Source of the DNA: Ochotona curzoniae
Lineage: Eukaryota; Chordata; Mammalia; Lagomorpha; Ochotonidae
Assembly (NCBI RefSeq): GCF_017591425.1
Contig: NW_024467120.1
Coordinates: 558,001-622,000, forward strand
Length of the DNA: 64,000 nt
Reading direction: 5' to 3'
Position 1 is the stretch's first letter; every line of letters starts with the position of its first letter. The position numbers were made by a program, and so were the translations under genes. Under the pieces are notes generated by a model, which was given only the letters and a program-made list of their open reading frames with translations, did not search any database and was not told the origin of the DNA. Positions 34,190 to 46,155 of the stretch are shown here, piece by piece.

Positions 34190-34500
34190 TTTTAAAAATT
34201 TATTTTTATGTGAAAGGCAGATTTATAGAAAGGAAGTAGAGACAGAAAGAGTGAGAGACAAGAAACAGTGAGAAGGGGAAATATCGAGAGAGAGAGGGAG
34301 AGAGAGAGAGAAATCTTGCATCTTTTGATTCACTCCCCAAATGGCCACAATGGCTGGAGTTGTGTTTTTCCAAAGCCAGGAGTGTCTTTCTGGGTCTCCT
34401 ATGTGGGTGCAGGGGCCTAAGGACTGGAGCCATTTTCTGATGCTTTTTCAGGTTGAGACCATTCAAGCCCCATAAAATCCTGCGTCAGGTCTAGGGGCAA
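34190..34500 (-). mobile_element. Old CSINE with expanded GA tract
   Basis: TTTAAAAATTTATTTTTATG tail side, GTGAAAGGCAGATTTATAG block, an expanded (GA)n run at about 34,284-34,312, and CACTCCCCAAATGGCC and TGGGTGCAGGGGCC blocks. Confidence 0.8.
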
Positions 34501-34549
34501 GTATTATGAGATTATTCTCTCCAGGTCATTATCTCACTGCCCCACGTTT

Positions 34550-34925
34550 GCACATATTGTATTGGCAAATATAATAGTGTTTAAGCCCTGAGAAGTATGA
34601 CACTTCAGTGAGAGAGAAAACTTACAAGAACATCATATTTTCAAGTGGCATCACAGAAATTGCCCAGTCATTTTTCAAATGGAGAATGTCTTCTCTGGAA
34701 GTTCCTGCCCAGACACAGGAGAGACATGGAATGCTTAAAAACCCAGGACATTTCCTAAAACCCTCATGTTTCTCCCAGTCTCAATTTGTTAGAAGCATCT
34801 TATGTCCTGGCTCTCTGCAGGAAGGGGCTTGTTTTTTTTTCCATGTTCACTTTCACTTCACAAATAACACTTCTTTCTGCAACTGATTCTTGGCATTTTA
34901 TTTCTATACTAAGCTGGGACAGAAC
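34550..34925 (+). repeat. LTR-like dispersed element, copy 2
   Basis: Plus-strand homologue of minus 4,950-5,345: TGACACTTCAGTGAGA, GCCCAGTCATTT, CCCAGACACAGG, CACTTCACAAATAACACTTC and ATACTAAGCTG occur in the same order. Its 3' end appears interrupted by a SINE fragment from about 34,926. Confidence 0.5.
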
Positions 34926-35045
34926 ACACCAATCAAAAGCAGGAGGGAGCTGGGTCTGAAGTAGAGCTGTGGGGGCATGAACTAACACCCGTATGGGATG
35001 TTTGCACCAGACAGAGAATTAGTTATACCACTGTGATGGCTGCCA
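34926..35045 (-). mobile_element. CSINE head fragment
   Basis: The 5' third of a reverse SINE: GGAGGGAGCTGGGTCTGAAG, CCCGTATGGGATG and TTATACCACTGTGATGGC. Confidence 0.65.
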
Positions 35046-35442
35046 GGGTGAGCTTTTTTCATGCAGATGCTATATAGCTCCTACAGTAACCATAGATGTT
35101 GTGTGCTCACAGCACTCCACTTGTTCATAGTAGCAACTAACTACCAGAGGCATGCAGCAACTTTCCAACCATATGTGCAAGGCAATGGTTCAACTGCACC
35201 ATTCTGTGGAAAAGGGATCAGATCACCTTCTAAAAACAGATCCAGGTACCTCTCAGCTGGTATCAAAGTCTCAGAGCTCAGGAAAGTGGGGACACAAAGG
35301 GGGTCTCTGCAATAAGACAGGCCCCAGTTACTGACACCCAATTCACAGCATATCTACCCCAAATCTCTAACTTTGTAGGCTCCACTAGGTTCAAGTCAGA
35401 TTCATTTTCATTCTGTTTCTGCACGAACAAGGAAAATCAAGC

Positions 35443-35621
35443 CATTAGGAGCACTGTGGATCACTAAGAACATACACTCCTTGGGGCAATGTAGATCATT
35501 AGGAATACAGAGTCATCAGCAGTGTTGTGAACCACTAAGAACTGACTGTCTGAGGGCACCATGAACCATTAAGAACATATTATCATCAGGAGCAGTGTGA
35601 ACCACTAAGAAGTTCAGAAAT
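35443..35621 (+). repeat. Short tandem array, about 5 units of 33-40 bp
   Basis: Successive units share the pattern GAGCA(C/G)TGTG(G)A(T/A)CACTAAGAACATA with variations: GTGGATCACTAAGAAC, GTAGATCATTAGGAATAC, GTGAACCACTAAGAACTG, ATGAACCATTAAGAACAT and GTGAACCACTAAGAAG. No coding interpretation. Confidence 0.75.
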
Positions 35622-37160
35622 TGGAGTTTTGGTTAATGAAAAATGCTTAATGTGTAGAGTCTGAAGCAGAAACATGAGGTTTTCCCATTTAAAAAAATGC
35701 TCAGTGTTCAAAGTAGATCTCAAAAGGAGATATTAAACAATACTAACATCTTAAGATCAGTTTGTCAGATGAGTAATAATGGTACCACCCTGTGTTATGA
35801 TGATTGCTGCTGTCCCTCTAAGAATCATTCTGTTCTACAGGGGAAAAATAGAATCTATGAAGGAGAGGGAAAGATCTGTATTAGAACACCTGGAATATTT
35901 TTTGCAGTGCTTCTTAGTAAAATGGAGCTTTCAAAGCAGAGAAAGAGTAAGTCACTGTGGTCACTATTTCCTGGAACATTATGAAACCCAGTGTTGCCTT
36001 GTCTCCATTCCCAATGCTGGCTCTGTGATATGTTCCTATAGATGGCAAGATTCAGAGAACTGGGTATAAAATTGATGTTCTGATCCTTTTTTCAGTAAAT
36101 AAAGTTTTACTATGCATGATAGTATGTGAAAAGATGTAGACAGACCACCAGGCTATTTGATATGTGGTTTTTACATGATAAAACAGTTGACAGGAATCAT
36201 CACTGTCTTTCCTGGCCACTGTTTGGGTTGTTCCTGCCCCAGTGACCTTCTACTCCAACACTGTACTTGAACCCTTGTGTCACTGCCAGCTGCTCTGATG
36301 GAAAGCTCATTACAGCCTAGGTGACTTGTATTACCAAAATGGCTTGTATTAACATCTCTACAGATAGGAAGTGCCTCAGAAGTTCTTTTCTACCCTGCCA
36401 AGAATGACATTGGATGTGAACCCATCAGGACCGTGAGTTTACAAGTACCTATCAGTCTTTTCATTTTCGCAGTGGGCCTCTCCTCATATCCTCAAGCACC
36501 TCATAATCAGAAAAAGGCAGTGGGCTGCCCAGGTAGGTCCACAGTGGTGGAATGTCCTTAACAGACCTGTCATGGGCCAACCTTTTGTTGCCCTCTGGAA
36601 AATGACCAAGGGGATTGGGATTAAAACCTAAACCAAGAATTAAGTATTGCAGAAAGATCTCACCACATGGTCTCCTGTGACCATCTCTTTTGGAAGAGGT
36701 TCAGCACGAACATCTTATTTTCTGTTCTTGGCTAAATGAGCTGGTTAAGGTATCTCTTGAGTGTACATTCAATGGTCACCAGAGTTACAACTTCTTTTAG
36801 AATCTATCACTAAGGAAATTAAGTCACTTCTTCTTCTTGGCCAGCCTCTGTTCTACAACATTAAGCCCTCAAATTGCCCTCTGATAAATTACTGTATAAC
36901 TTTACAACCTATGAAATCTGTATGTATTATACCCACAGGTCTCCTGGAATTCCTGGATGCACAAAACTGCCAGCTGTGAGGTAAAAGTCTGTTTTGAGAC
37001 TCACATACACAAGGAATCTTTAGAAAAGTTCACATAAATTGTATGTTATGATTGTGTGCTTTAGACACTGGTTGAAATGCTTTCATTTCACTTTAGAGTA
37101 CCTGGATTCAAGGTTCAACACCTCTCTCAAATCTAGTTATCTTACTATTGCATACCCTTG
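35622..37160. other. Unassigned interval
   Basis: Open frames of 72-96 codons (e.g. 35,697-35,984 and 35,779-36,069) have no recognised similarity. No SINE or L1 landmark. Confidence 0.35.
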
Positions 37161-37388
37161 TACACATCAGGAGATGGTACAAGTACTTGGGTTACTGTAT
37201 CCTGTATGGGAGACCATGACCGGATTGCAGCTTGGCCTGGCCTCAGTCATTAAGGATATTTTAAAAAGTGAGCCAGCCAATGGATATCCTCACTCTTGTT
37301 TTTTCTCATATTTCTATTTAAGACAAACAGGTGTTATATTTACTTGGCTAGACTATTCAGGAGGCTGATTCTGTTATAATTATTTCCC

Positions 37389-37716
37389 TTTTTTTAAGAT
37401 TTGTTTTATTTTTATTGGAAAGGCAGATGTACAGAGAGGAGGAGAGACAGAGAAGAGCTTTCACCTGTTGATTCACTCCCAAAGTGGCCACAACAGCCGG
37501 AGCTGTGCCAATCTGAAGCCAAGCCAGGAACCTCTTCTGCATCTCCCACGCAGGTGCAGGGCCCCAGGACTTTGGGCCATTCTTGACTGTTTTCCCAGGC
37601 CACAGGCAGGGAGCTGGATGGGAAACAGAAATAAGAGGATTAGAAATGATGCCCATATAGGATCCCCACGCATGTAAGGTGAGGACTTTAGCCACTAGGC
37701 TACTGCACCAGACCTT
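37389..37716 (-). mobile_element. CSINE
   Basis: TTTTTTTAAGATTTGTTTT tail side, CTCCCACGCAGGTGCAGGG block, TTTTCCCAGGCCACAGGCAG block, and the head at the right (CTGCACCAGACC). Confidence 0.93.
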
Positions 37717-37889
37717 ACAATTATTTTCTTAACTCAATTACAATGACAATATAGGTGTGAATTATTCTTAAATTTAGAGATTAAAGCCAGCTTTTAAATA
37801 ATGTATAAGTAAGTCTTCGCCAGGAAAACCCTACAACTGAAAGAACGTGGAGAAAGAATTTCGTACTGTGATTTAACATATTTTTAATT

Positions 37890-38105
37890 TCTTGCATTTA
37901 TTCCTTTCCATTTTATTTGAAAATCATAGATACAGAAGGAGAGAGATCATTCATTGGCTGTTTCTTTTCCCAAATGATGGCAACAATTGGGTTAAACCAG
38001 CATCAAATCTGGAGCCTTCACTCAACCTGAGAATTCACGCAGGACTATGTGATTCAACTATCTTCTGGCATCTTAACCAGTGTGACAACCACATGCCCCA
38101 AATTC
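37890..38105 (-). mobile_element. Old CSINE remnant
   Basis: TTGCATTTATTCCTTTCC, AAATCATAGATACAGAAGG and TTCCCAAATGATGGCAAC are recognisable. Very diverged. Confidence 0.45.
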
Positions 38106-38109
38106 ACTC

Positions 38110-39490
38110 TTAAGTTTACTACCCATTTTTTTTAAATTCTTAGTTTTTAACTATACACTTTTGTAGGCATAGGGCTTTACCCCTTCCCCTACCTTTCCTG
38201 CCTCCTCCTTCTACCCTCTCCATCGTTTCCTGTATTTTACAATAATATAATCCTTCAGATGTAGTCTACGTGTGTCATTACATTGTAGGTATAAGTAATG
38301 GTAGAGTCTAGTATCTTGCTGTCAAGTACATCTAATTGTTTAAGGGGGGTCTTTTTTATTTGGCAGTAGAGATACATATTGTAGTTCTTAATTACCTGAT
38401 ATTTCAGTATCCATTAAGCCATTCACTTATGAGTTTATAAGTGTACAATTGTTTATCTATATAAATTTTCATTTTGTATTTTGGACAAACACTGTCCTAC
38501 ATCAGAGAGAACATATGACATTTGTCCTTTTGAGATTGACTTATTTCACTGAGCATAATGATCTCTAGTTGTGACCACTTTGTTGCAAATAGTGTAATTT
38601 CATTCTTTTTAATGGTTGAGTAATACTTCATGGAATAGATACCTCATTTTCTTTTCTAATCCTCTCTTGATGCATATCTAGGTTGTTTCCATATTTTTGC
38701 TATTGTGGATGGTGCTGGCATGGAATAAGGGATACAGGCTGCTTTCACATATGTGGTGTCACTTCTTTTGTATATATTCCCAGGAATGGAATCTCTGAGT
38801 CATGTGGTAAAATAATTTTTAGTTTTCTGAGCACATTCCATATTGACTTACATAGTGGCTGCTCAAGTCTACAATCCTAGCAGAAGTGGAGTCTCTTTTT
38901 CCCCACATCCTTGACAGGAGGTGTTATCAGAAGATTTCTGTATGTAGGAAGTTCTTGCTGGAGTTAAGACAAACCGCAATGTAGTTTTTAATTTATATTT
39001 CCCTTATTGCTAGGAAGCCTGAAAATCTTTTTAATATCTGTTAGTATTTGAATTTGTTTCTTTGAAAAATGCTCATTTTCTTTGTCCATTTCTTAACTGG
39101 TTTATTGGTTTTGTCAATGTGTTTCTGGGCTCCTTGTACATCCTGGATATTAGTCACCTATCTGTTTCGTAGTATGCAAAGATGTTGATTGTCTCTTATC
39201 TTCCTAGACCATTCCCTTTGTTGTACAGAAACTTCTTATCTTGATGTAGTTCTGTTTATTTTGGTCTTAACTTCCTATGCTTTTGGTGGCTTTTCTAGAA
39301 AGTCTAGCTAAACTTGTGTCTTGTAGAGTGCTTCCTATGGTTTCTTTTAATAGTTTGGCGGTTTCTTGATGTAGATTAGGGTCCTCTATCCATTTAGATT
39401 TGATTCTTGTATATTGTGAAAGATGGGATCTTGTTTTTTATTTCTGTAGGTGGCTGTCCAATTGTCCCAACAAAATTTGTTGAAGAGACA
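38110..39490 (-). mobile_element. Old LINE-1 (3'UTR and ORF2 3' half)
   Basis: Reverse L1 landmarks appear in order: GAGCATAATGATCTCTAG, TTAATGGTTGAGTAATAC, GGTTGTTTCCATATTTTTGC, CCACATCCTTGACAGGAG, CCTTATTGCTAGGAAGCC, TTGTTGTACAGAAACTTCTT and CAATTGTCCCAACAAAATTT. All frames are destroyed. Confidence 0.88.
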
Positions 39491-41815
39491 AACCTTGCTG
39501 GGTTATTTTCCATTCACAATCCTGCTTCCCCCCACCATGCCTTCGGGAGCTCTCCTCACCCTTGTGTTTGATCTTTGGATGGTGACATTAAATTCTTGGA
39601 TAGTTTTCTAAGCTTCACTCATTTCTTCCATATTTCTGATTATCTGTGTACCCTCAAATGAAGTTCTTCTAGTTTTGAAATTCTTTCTTCTGCCTCATTC
39701 ATTCTGTTGATGAGGCTTTCCATTGTGTGTGTGTGTGTATGTTTTCTTAATTTGCTCAAATGTATTCTTCAGTTCAAGTATTTCAACTTGATTGTTTTAC
39801 AACTTATATCTCATTTGTCTTATATTCCTTAAATGTTTGCCTTTCTTTCCCACTGTCTTTGAAAAGTTTTATCATAATCTTTTTTTTTTTTAAAGATTTA
39901 TTTTTATTATTTTTTATTGGAAAGGCGGATATACAGAGAGGAGAGACAGAGAGGAAGGTCTTCCGTCCGATGATTCACTCCCCAAGTGAGCGCAACGGGC
40001 CGATACTATGCCGATCCGAAGCCAGGAGCCTCTTCTGGGTCTCCCACGCGGGTGCAGGGTCCCAAAGCTTTGGGCCGTCCTCGACTGCTTTCCCAGGCCA
40101 CAGGCAGGGAGCTGGAAGGGAAGCGGGGCTGCCGGGATTAGAACCGGTGCCCATATGGGATCCCGGGCGTGCAAGGCGAGGACTTAACCACTTGCGCCAC
40201 CGCGCCGGGCCCTATCATAATCTTTTTGAATTCCTTGTTCGGGAGATCCTCAAAGTCTTCATCTGATACCTTTAAGTTTGAAACTGTTTTGTTAATTTTT
40301 GAGGGAAACACTGTTTTCCTTGTTTGTATTGGTTATCTTTCAGATTTATGGGTATTCTTTTTAGGTTAGATTCTGTCTTTATAATGTGTCAGCTGCCCCA
40401 AGGTTTATGGGTAGATTTTGCTGTTCCTTTCCCATTGCAAGTTTCCTGTTTATTCTCCCATGCTTCGAGCCCTCTTTAGTCTGTCCGCATTCAGTACTGC
40501 ACTGGTTGCCTCTCTTACCTCTGGGTACTCATAGGTCATACCCAGGCTTTCATCTGCCATGTCTCTGTCTCACTTGTGTTTTCAGTGGTACCCGGGGCCA
40601 AGGGGGATTCTGTTGTTACTTTAAACAGCAATGTTTCCATTCAGTCTTTTCTTACTCTTCTCTAGTTAGTAATTGAGTAACTATTGTTCTTGGAGACAAA
40701 CCAGTCATGCCTGATTTACCTGAACTATTTTTCAGATGAGTAGGAAGACTTCTTGGAAATAGAAGCAAGGAAATGTCCCTCTTTTCCTTTGTAGAGGGAG
40801 AATGAGTGATTCCTTGAACTTCAAAGTAGACTTCCTTTTGTTGCTACCTGGTGTCAGAGTCCTCTGCCACGTTTCTGTGACATTTACCAAGGCACTGGAC
40901 ATACTGTAGGGCCATTGCTGTCCTGGTGCTGTGGGTCTGGGGCAGCAGCTGTCTTGGAGCCACAGAGTTGCATGCCCAATTAAGTGCACCCCACTCTGTG
41001 TTGCCCCATCCATGACCCACAATGTTCAGATCAATGGCTTTAATCCTTCTTGCCTCCCCAGGGCTGCACCAAATGTCAATTCACTTTTGCTACAGTCTCT
41101 GATTCACTCCCACAGTGCCCATGCTTGTTCCTACTGCTGGTGTGCACACTGTTGCCTGCTCAGACTACTCCTCTTTACACAAGCAGTCTTCACTACCCTC
41201 TCCTGCCTTGCTTGTGCTCCAGGTATTGCATTCCATGCAGCAGGGTCCTAATGTCTGCCTAATGTCTGTCTACAAATGTGTTTTACTTTTAGTTCTGGCT
41301 TACTCTTCAGGATCCATGTAGATCCTGACCCACTCTCTGCCTTCCTAGCTTCCGGCATCTCCCTCTCATGTGGTCCTGGCATTTCTCCAGGGGGTTAGTG
41401 TTGCAAATCTTCTACATTTGAGTGGACTCCACTTTTGGTTTCTGGGTTCCTTTCTTGGCTTATTTACTCCCCATGGCATGGCCTAACAGATCTGGGGATG
41501 ATCAACTGTTCACGGAATTCCACTTGTTTTTGCCTCCCTTCACAAGTGTTGGACTCAGCACTTTGTCCTATGGCTTTTGCCACATGTTATCTCTTTGGAA
41601 GACTCCCATGGGAGTCAGCTTGCACTGTTTCCTTTTGTGTCAGCCCCAAAGCCACAAGGCTGTTGTCCATGGCTTGGATTACCTTCCCATAGTTTACTTG
41701 TACTCACCTTCCTGTTGGGCTGTAATCTGCAGACTCAGGTATTTGCAAAAGTTTTCTCTTATCCACACAGTTCATAGATGACAGAGTTCACATCACTTCT
41801 TTCACAGGCCTGCTG
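39491..41815 (-). mobile_element. Probable 5' part of an old LINE-1, interrupted
   Basis: Sequence such as GAAATTCTTTCTTCTGCCTC, ATTCTGTTGATGAGGCTTTC and CATAATCTTTTTGAATTCC resembles the reverse complement of the 5'UTR/ORF1 region of old mammalian L1M elements. It follows the ORF2 part with an internal gap. A young CSINE splits it at 39,881. The portion from 40.4 to 41.8 kb is assigned only by position. Confidence 0.35.
39881..40212 (-). mobile_element. Young CSINE with perfect target-site duplication
   Basis: Nearly consensus element from TTTAAAGATTTATTTTTATT to CCACCGCGCCGGGCCC. A 15-bp duplication, tatcataatcttttt, lies at 39,870-39,884 and 40,213-40,227. Confidence 0.97.
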
Positions 41816-41865
41816 TAATCTTTCTCTCCAGCTCTCCTCCCTGTAAATCTATCTTTCCAGCAAAG

Positions 41866-42236
41866 AACTTGCATTATTTTTAACATATTGTTTACCCAAT
41901 ACTATGTCAATTAATTCCATAATGTTGTATATTGATACTGAGGCCTTGTTGGGGCTTTTAACTGACCGGATCTTTACTCTGTTAGACCTATCTTCAGACC
42001 ATAAAAGGTCTCCCCAAGAGGCCACTGAACTTATCTGAACAATAAGACGCTGAACTTCGTGCTAGGCATGTGTTTGCAAGCAATGAATCTCAACTGAACT
42101 TGAACTATGGTTATGCAACAAGGTGGAGGAATCCACCATGGGGGGAGGGGTATGGGAGGGGTGGGGGGAATCCCCAGCGCCTATAAAACTGTACTACATA
42201 ATACAATGTAAGCAACAATTAAAAAAAAAAAAAAGA
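41866..42236 (+). mobile_element. LINE-1, severely 5'-truncated (3'UTR only)
   Basis: Begins at AGAACTTGCATTATTTTTAA and matches 58,399-58,768 of the full-length copy closely, including the G-rich tract at about 42,139-42,171, then a poly-A. A CSINE tail-like scrap precedes it at 41,818-41,865. Confidence 0.93.
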
Positions 42237-42369
42237 AAAGGCTTAACTGGAAAAAAAAAAGAATTTAATTATGTGATTGAATATAGTTAGATAGCGTTAT
42301 AGGAGTTATTTCACAATTTTCACGAATAAAATCTTCACCATGTTGAATAATAAAAAAAAAAAAAACAAA

Positions 42370-43195
42370 AAAACCAATTGAAGGACCTGAGTTGACATTC
42401 TGCTGAAAGAGAGAGGCAGATCACCAATAAGTAAACAAAAAGATACCCACGCCTAATTATTCATTTAGAAAATATAAATCCAAACTTGTATGGGATATGC
42501 CGGCACACACACTGGAATGAATATGATGAAAGCCTTGCTATAACATGTGCCGACAAGGATGTGGAGCAAGTGAACCCTCCTGCACCGCTAGTTGGAGGGC
42601 AGTGCAGCTACTTTGGAAAACAGCCTGGTAGCCCTAACAAAGGCAATGATAATTACTATGCAATCCAGAATCCCCACTATTAGCAATACAGCCAAGAAAA
42701 CTGAAAATGTAAATTCAGATCAAGATCTCTACATAAATATGCAGAGCAGAATTATTTATAGAAGCCAAAAAATAGAAATACCCCAAAAGTCAAGTGATTG
42801 ATACTGTTTATCTACACAATAGAGTATTAAACAAACAAAAAGAATGAAGTACCAATTCATGCTATAAAATGACTGAAAGCTAAGAATATTAGGCTTAGCA
42901 TAAATCGGTCCATAAACTATGGGCACATTCACAGAACAAAGGATTTTGGATTATTAGAAGCTGAATGAAGAGAAAATAGTTGTGATTTTAATGAGAACAG
43001 AACTTCTTTTTAGATAAATAAAAATATTCTGAAATTGGATATGGTTGATTGATGGTTGCTCAGATCTGCAAGTGTACCAAAAATCAACTAAAATATTTTG
43101 AAATGATAAATTTTACATAAAATAAATATCTTAATAAAACTCTTTAATAAAAAATTTAAAAAAAATAAATAAATAAAAAAATAAAAAAGAAGAAG
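42370..43195 (+). mobile_element. Old LINE-1 3' end (ORF2 terminus and 3'UTR)
   Basis: Plus-strand L1 landmarks: ACAAGGATGTGGAGCAAGTG, CTAGTTGGAGGGCAGTGCAG, TTTGGAAAACAGCCTGG, then a decayed C terminus and a 3'UTR with GATGGTTGCTCAGATCTGC, ending in an A/T-rich tail. It belongs to an older subfamily than the 52-kb copy. Confidence 0.82.
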
Positions 43196-43229
43196 AAAGG
43201 AAATATTCACTGATTACCTAACTGCAGGC

Positions 43230-43385
43230 CTAGGTTGCTTTGTACCTTGGCAAGTGTTACACTATTGGGAGAAAAGCTGCCAGTAGCTAATGGGTATTGT
43301 GGGCCTGGTTAATACCAAATTTGCATTAACTATTCTTTCTGTGTAGCTGCCTTTCCAATTTAAAAATGTCTTTAAAAAAAAGCAC
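43230..43385 (+). mobile_element. Old CSINE 3' remnant (tentative)
   Basis: Ends in GCCTTTCCAATTTAAAAATG and an A-run, as SINE tails do. The upstream part is barely recognisable. Confidence 0.35.
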
Positions 43386-43489
43386 AACTACACCAGTATG
43401 CCAGCACAGTTCCTTGTTCTATTTTCTTTTTCTTTTTTTTTTTTTAATATAACTGAGAAATGTGCAGAATTCCAGGGTGAGACATGCTA

Positions 43490-45400
43490 CCCTGGTTCCC
43501 AGTTTGGGTAGAGAGACTGGGGAAGGAGTCTGAAAATGTATGGGAGTGAGAGCAGCTGAGTGTATGTTTCAAAAAAAAAATATTTTTCGGAGTATTCCAC
43601 AGACTGGGCTACTATACTTGCAGGTAGGCAAGGGAGCTGAGATGGAGTGGTTTAGAAAGGGGAAAAAAGAAGGTATATCTGGGCCAGACCAAGGCACATA
43701 CCCATGTGGGAGACATGAGCTGAGCTAAATGACATCACTTGCCACCCACTGGCACTTGCAAAAGCTGGGGCTGGAGGAATGCTTCACTGGGCTAGGCCAC
43801 AGTACTTGCCCATGAGTGTCAAAGCAAGTGATTGGCTATGTTAGGCTGGACTGCAGCCTCCAATTGGATCTCGGAGTAGATTCTGCAGGAGAAATAGTAG
43901 GCTCACCTCTTTGAAAATGAAGTACCTGTCAGTTTACTCGGAGAGCTGGGAAGCATGACAGGACAAGTTGGGCTGAACTCACCTGACAAGAACCCATCTG
44001 ACATTAATGGAGTATAGGTCTGGAGAAAGTTGAATAGAGCCGGATTCCAGCATCTGCTGATGCTTGTGAGAGCCAAAATGGTTGTGGAACAGATCAGGTT
44101 AGGCTATGGGACTTGCCAGGTCACAAGAGCTGGGACTGAGGGTGGGCCAATCTGGGGTAGATTATAGCACCCATCAGTAAGAAACAGAATTGGCGCAGGT
44201 TAGTTGGTTAAGCTACTATATATGTTGATGAGTACCAGGATTGAGGGCCAGCCATGTCAGTCTGGGCAACAACACCCGATAATATGTGGTGGGATCCAAG
44301 GTTTGGAGCAGGCCTGTTAGGGGAACTTGGGAAGCTTTCCTGAGAAGCACCACTCCCACTAGTGAACATGAGAGCAAGAGCTAGAAGCAGGTTAGACCAG
44401 ACTGGGCTGCAGCTCTTGTTGGCACACATGTGAGCTGGGTCTGGGGGTGGGTTAAGCAGTGTCAGTCCACAAAACAGCACACATTGGAACAAGTGAGGCT
44501 GGGACAGGGTAAATAGCAGGCTGGATTGGACCACAATATCTACCATTTTGCATGAGGGCTAAGGGTAGGTCAGGCTGGGCTGGCTGCTGCCCCACAAATG
44601 AGAGCGAGGGAATGGGCTGGGCTAAGCCAAGCTATAGCCCCTGCTGGCCAATGCCAAGACTTGAAGTGGCCCATCTCATACTGAGCCAGAGCACCTAATG
44701 ATATATGCAGGACCTGTGGCTGGAAGTGGGCCTGATAATTTAGCTTTAGGAACTAAGCTGCTGCTTCCACTGGTGAATGTGAGAGCTGGAACTCGGGGTA
44801 GCTGGTCTTCAGGTGAGCCAGAATGGGCTAGGCAGCTACAACTGCTGATGTGCGTGAGAGCCAGAATGGGTGAGGGCCAGCTAAACTAGGCTGCAGCATC
44901 AGCTGGCAAGTGCCATGATTAAATGTGAGTCATATCAGGTCAGGCCACAGTATCCCCTAGCAGGCTCAGGGTCTGGGGTTGTGAGCATACCTGGCAGGGG
45001 AACTGTGGGCATTACCTTGCTAGGCTATAACTATTGTTGTTGAGAAAAAATAGGGAAAGGTCAGGCTGCACAAGACATAGGCACCTGTCAGCATTCATGA
45101 GGGCTGGGAGTAGATTGGGCTAGGCACCCATGGGCACACCCAAGAGCCAGGTGGGATGTGGAATAGTCTTGGCTAGGTCACACCAGAGACTGGCATGTGC
45201 AATAATTTTGCTGGGGGTGGGCCTTGGGGTTATTCCGCGTCACTCCAATTAGGCCTTGGCACCTGCTAGTCTACATAAGGACTGAGTGTGTGGTGGGCTG
45301 ACTGGACGTTGTCATAAAACCCATTGGTTCATGTGAGATATGGGGCTGACCACCCTGCACCCACAGTATGTTTATTGTCTGGTTCAGGTGACAGATTGCA
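43490..45400 (+). repeat. Long dispersed repeat family, copy C (inverse orientation)
   Basis: About 1.9 kb of imperfect tandem units of roughly 65-80 bp. The recurring core is GAGAGC(T/C)(G/A)GGA(C/A)TGGGGGTGGG(C/T)C followed by a GGCTGGGC(T/C)ACAGCACCTG-like block (e.g. 44,130, 44,360, 44,420, 44,560). It is the reverse complement in style of copies A, B and D. It contains no L1 or SINE landmarks and no credible gene. Confidence 0.65.
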
Positions 45401-45689
45401 GCTGACTCTGTACTAACTTCTGCACACCAGAGTTAAGTCTGAGGACATTCTAGGCAAGCTTTATTGTGGGACTCCCTGACTGGACCTCTGGACTCATACA
45501 CTGGCCATAGGAAATATCATAGGATGTGTTGTCCAATGTTGGAGTGCATGTATTGGAACTGGGCCTTCTTAGTTGCTAATCACTGTGCAGTTGTCAGCAT
45601 GTCCAGATGAACACAGGGCATACAGCAACCAGCTCATCAGGCCAGCAGGGGACATCAACTGCCTCATCATAGGATGGAAAGCAGAATAT

Positions 45690-46155
45690 GTTAGACAATT
45701 CTCCTGGACAAGCTTTGCAACATGTTCCCGAGTCTTTGGATGTGTAAAATCTGGTCACAAAATGGAGTCACTTTGGTTTAGGCTGCATAAGTTTGCTAAC
45801 CTGCTCTATATGCTTCTGTACAAAATGCTTTGCTAGTTTCCTGCTTTTTGGGCCACATCACCAGGCTAACATAATCTGTTAGCAACCCTCAGTTCCAGAA
45901 ATCACTACTGTATAAATGATTTACCCATTGTCCCCATTACAGCCTCCTGTGGCTGTCCAACTCACCTGGTTCCCATGGCTGTATAACTCACTCTTTCCAT
46001 TAAAACCCATCTAACTCTCACCTCAGAGTCACTCTCTGAAGAAAAGGAGAGTTGACGCCAGCTGGTTGGTTTACTTGCCTCCTCAATAAACTTTGCTGCT
46101 TAGCAGAGTTTGCTGGACTGCACTTATTAGGGAGAGATTCAAGTTGGATGCAACA
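45690..46155 (+). mobile_element. Probable solo LTR of an endogenous retrovirus
   Basis: The segment begins TGTTAGAC and ends GATGCAACA, so it has TG...CA termini. It contains CAAAATGGAGTCAC, which I know from class I ERV LTRs, a TATA-like CTGTATAA near 45,909 and again near 45,983, and AATAAA at 46,085-46,090 followed by a CTTTGCTGCTTAGCAGAG R-U5-like block. No gag, pol or env sequence flanks it and no target duplication was found, so the boundaries are approximate. Confidence 0.55.

Noticed and set aside
35443..35621. CRISPR-like array
   Set aside because: Direct repeats are imperfect with no uniform spacers, and the genome is mammalian.
39760..40266. 168-codon plus-strand frame
   Set aside because: Runs through a reverse CSINE and old L1 sequence. 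CSINE copies repeatedly produce similar pseudo-frames (compare 11,687-11,965).
43490..45400. GC-rich gene or CpG island
   Set aside because: The GC content comes from degenerate tandem units; there is no consistent frame or splice structure.
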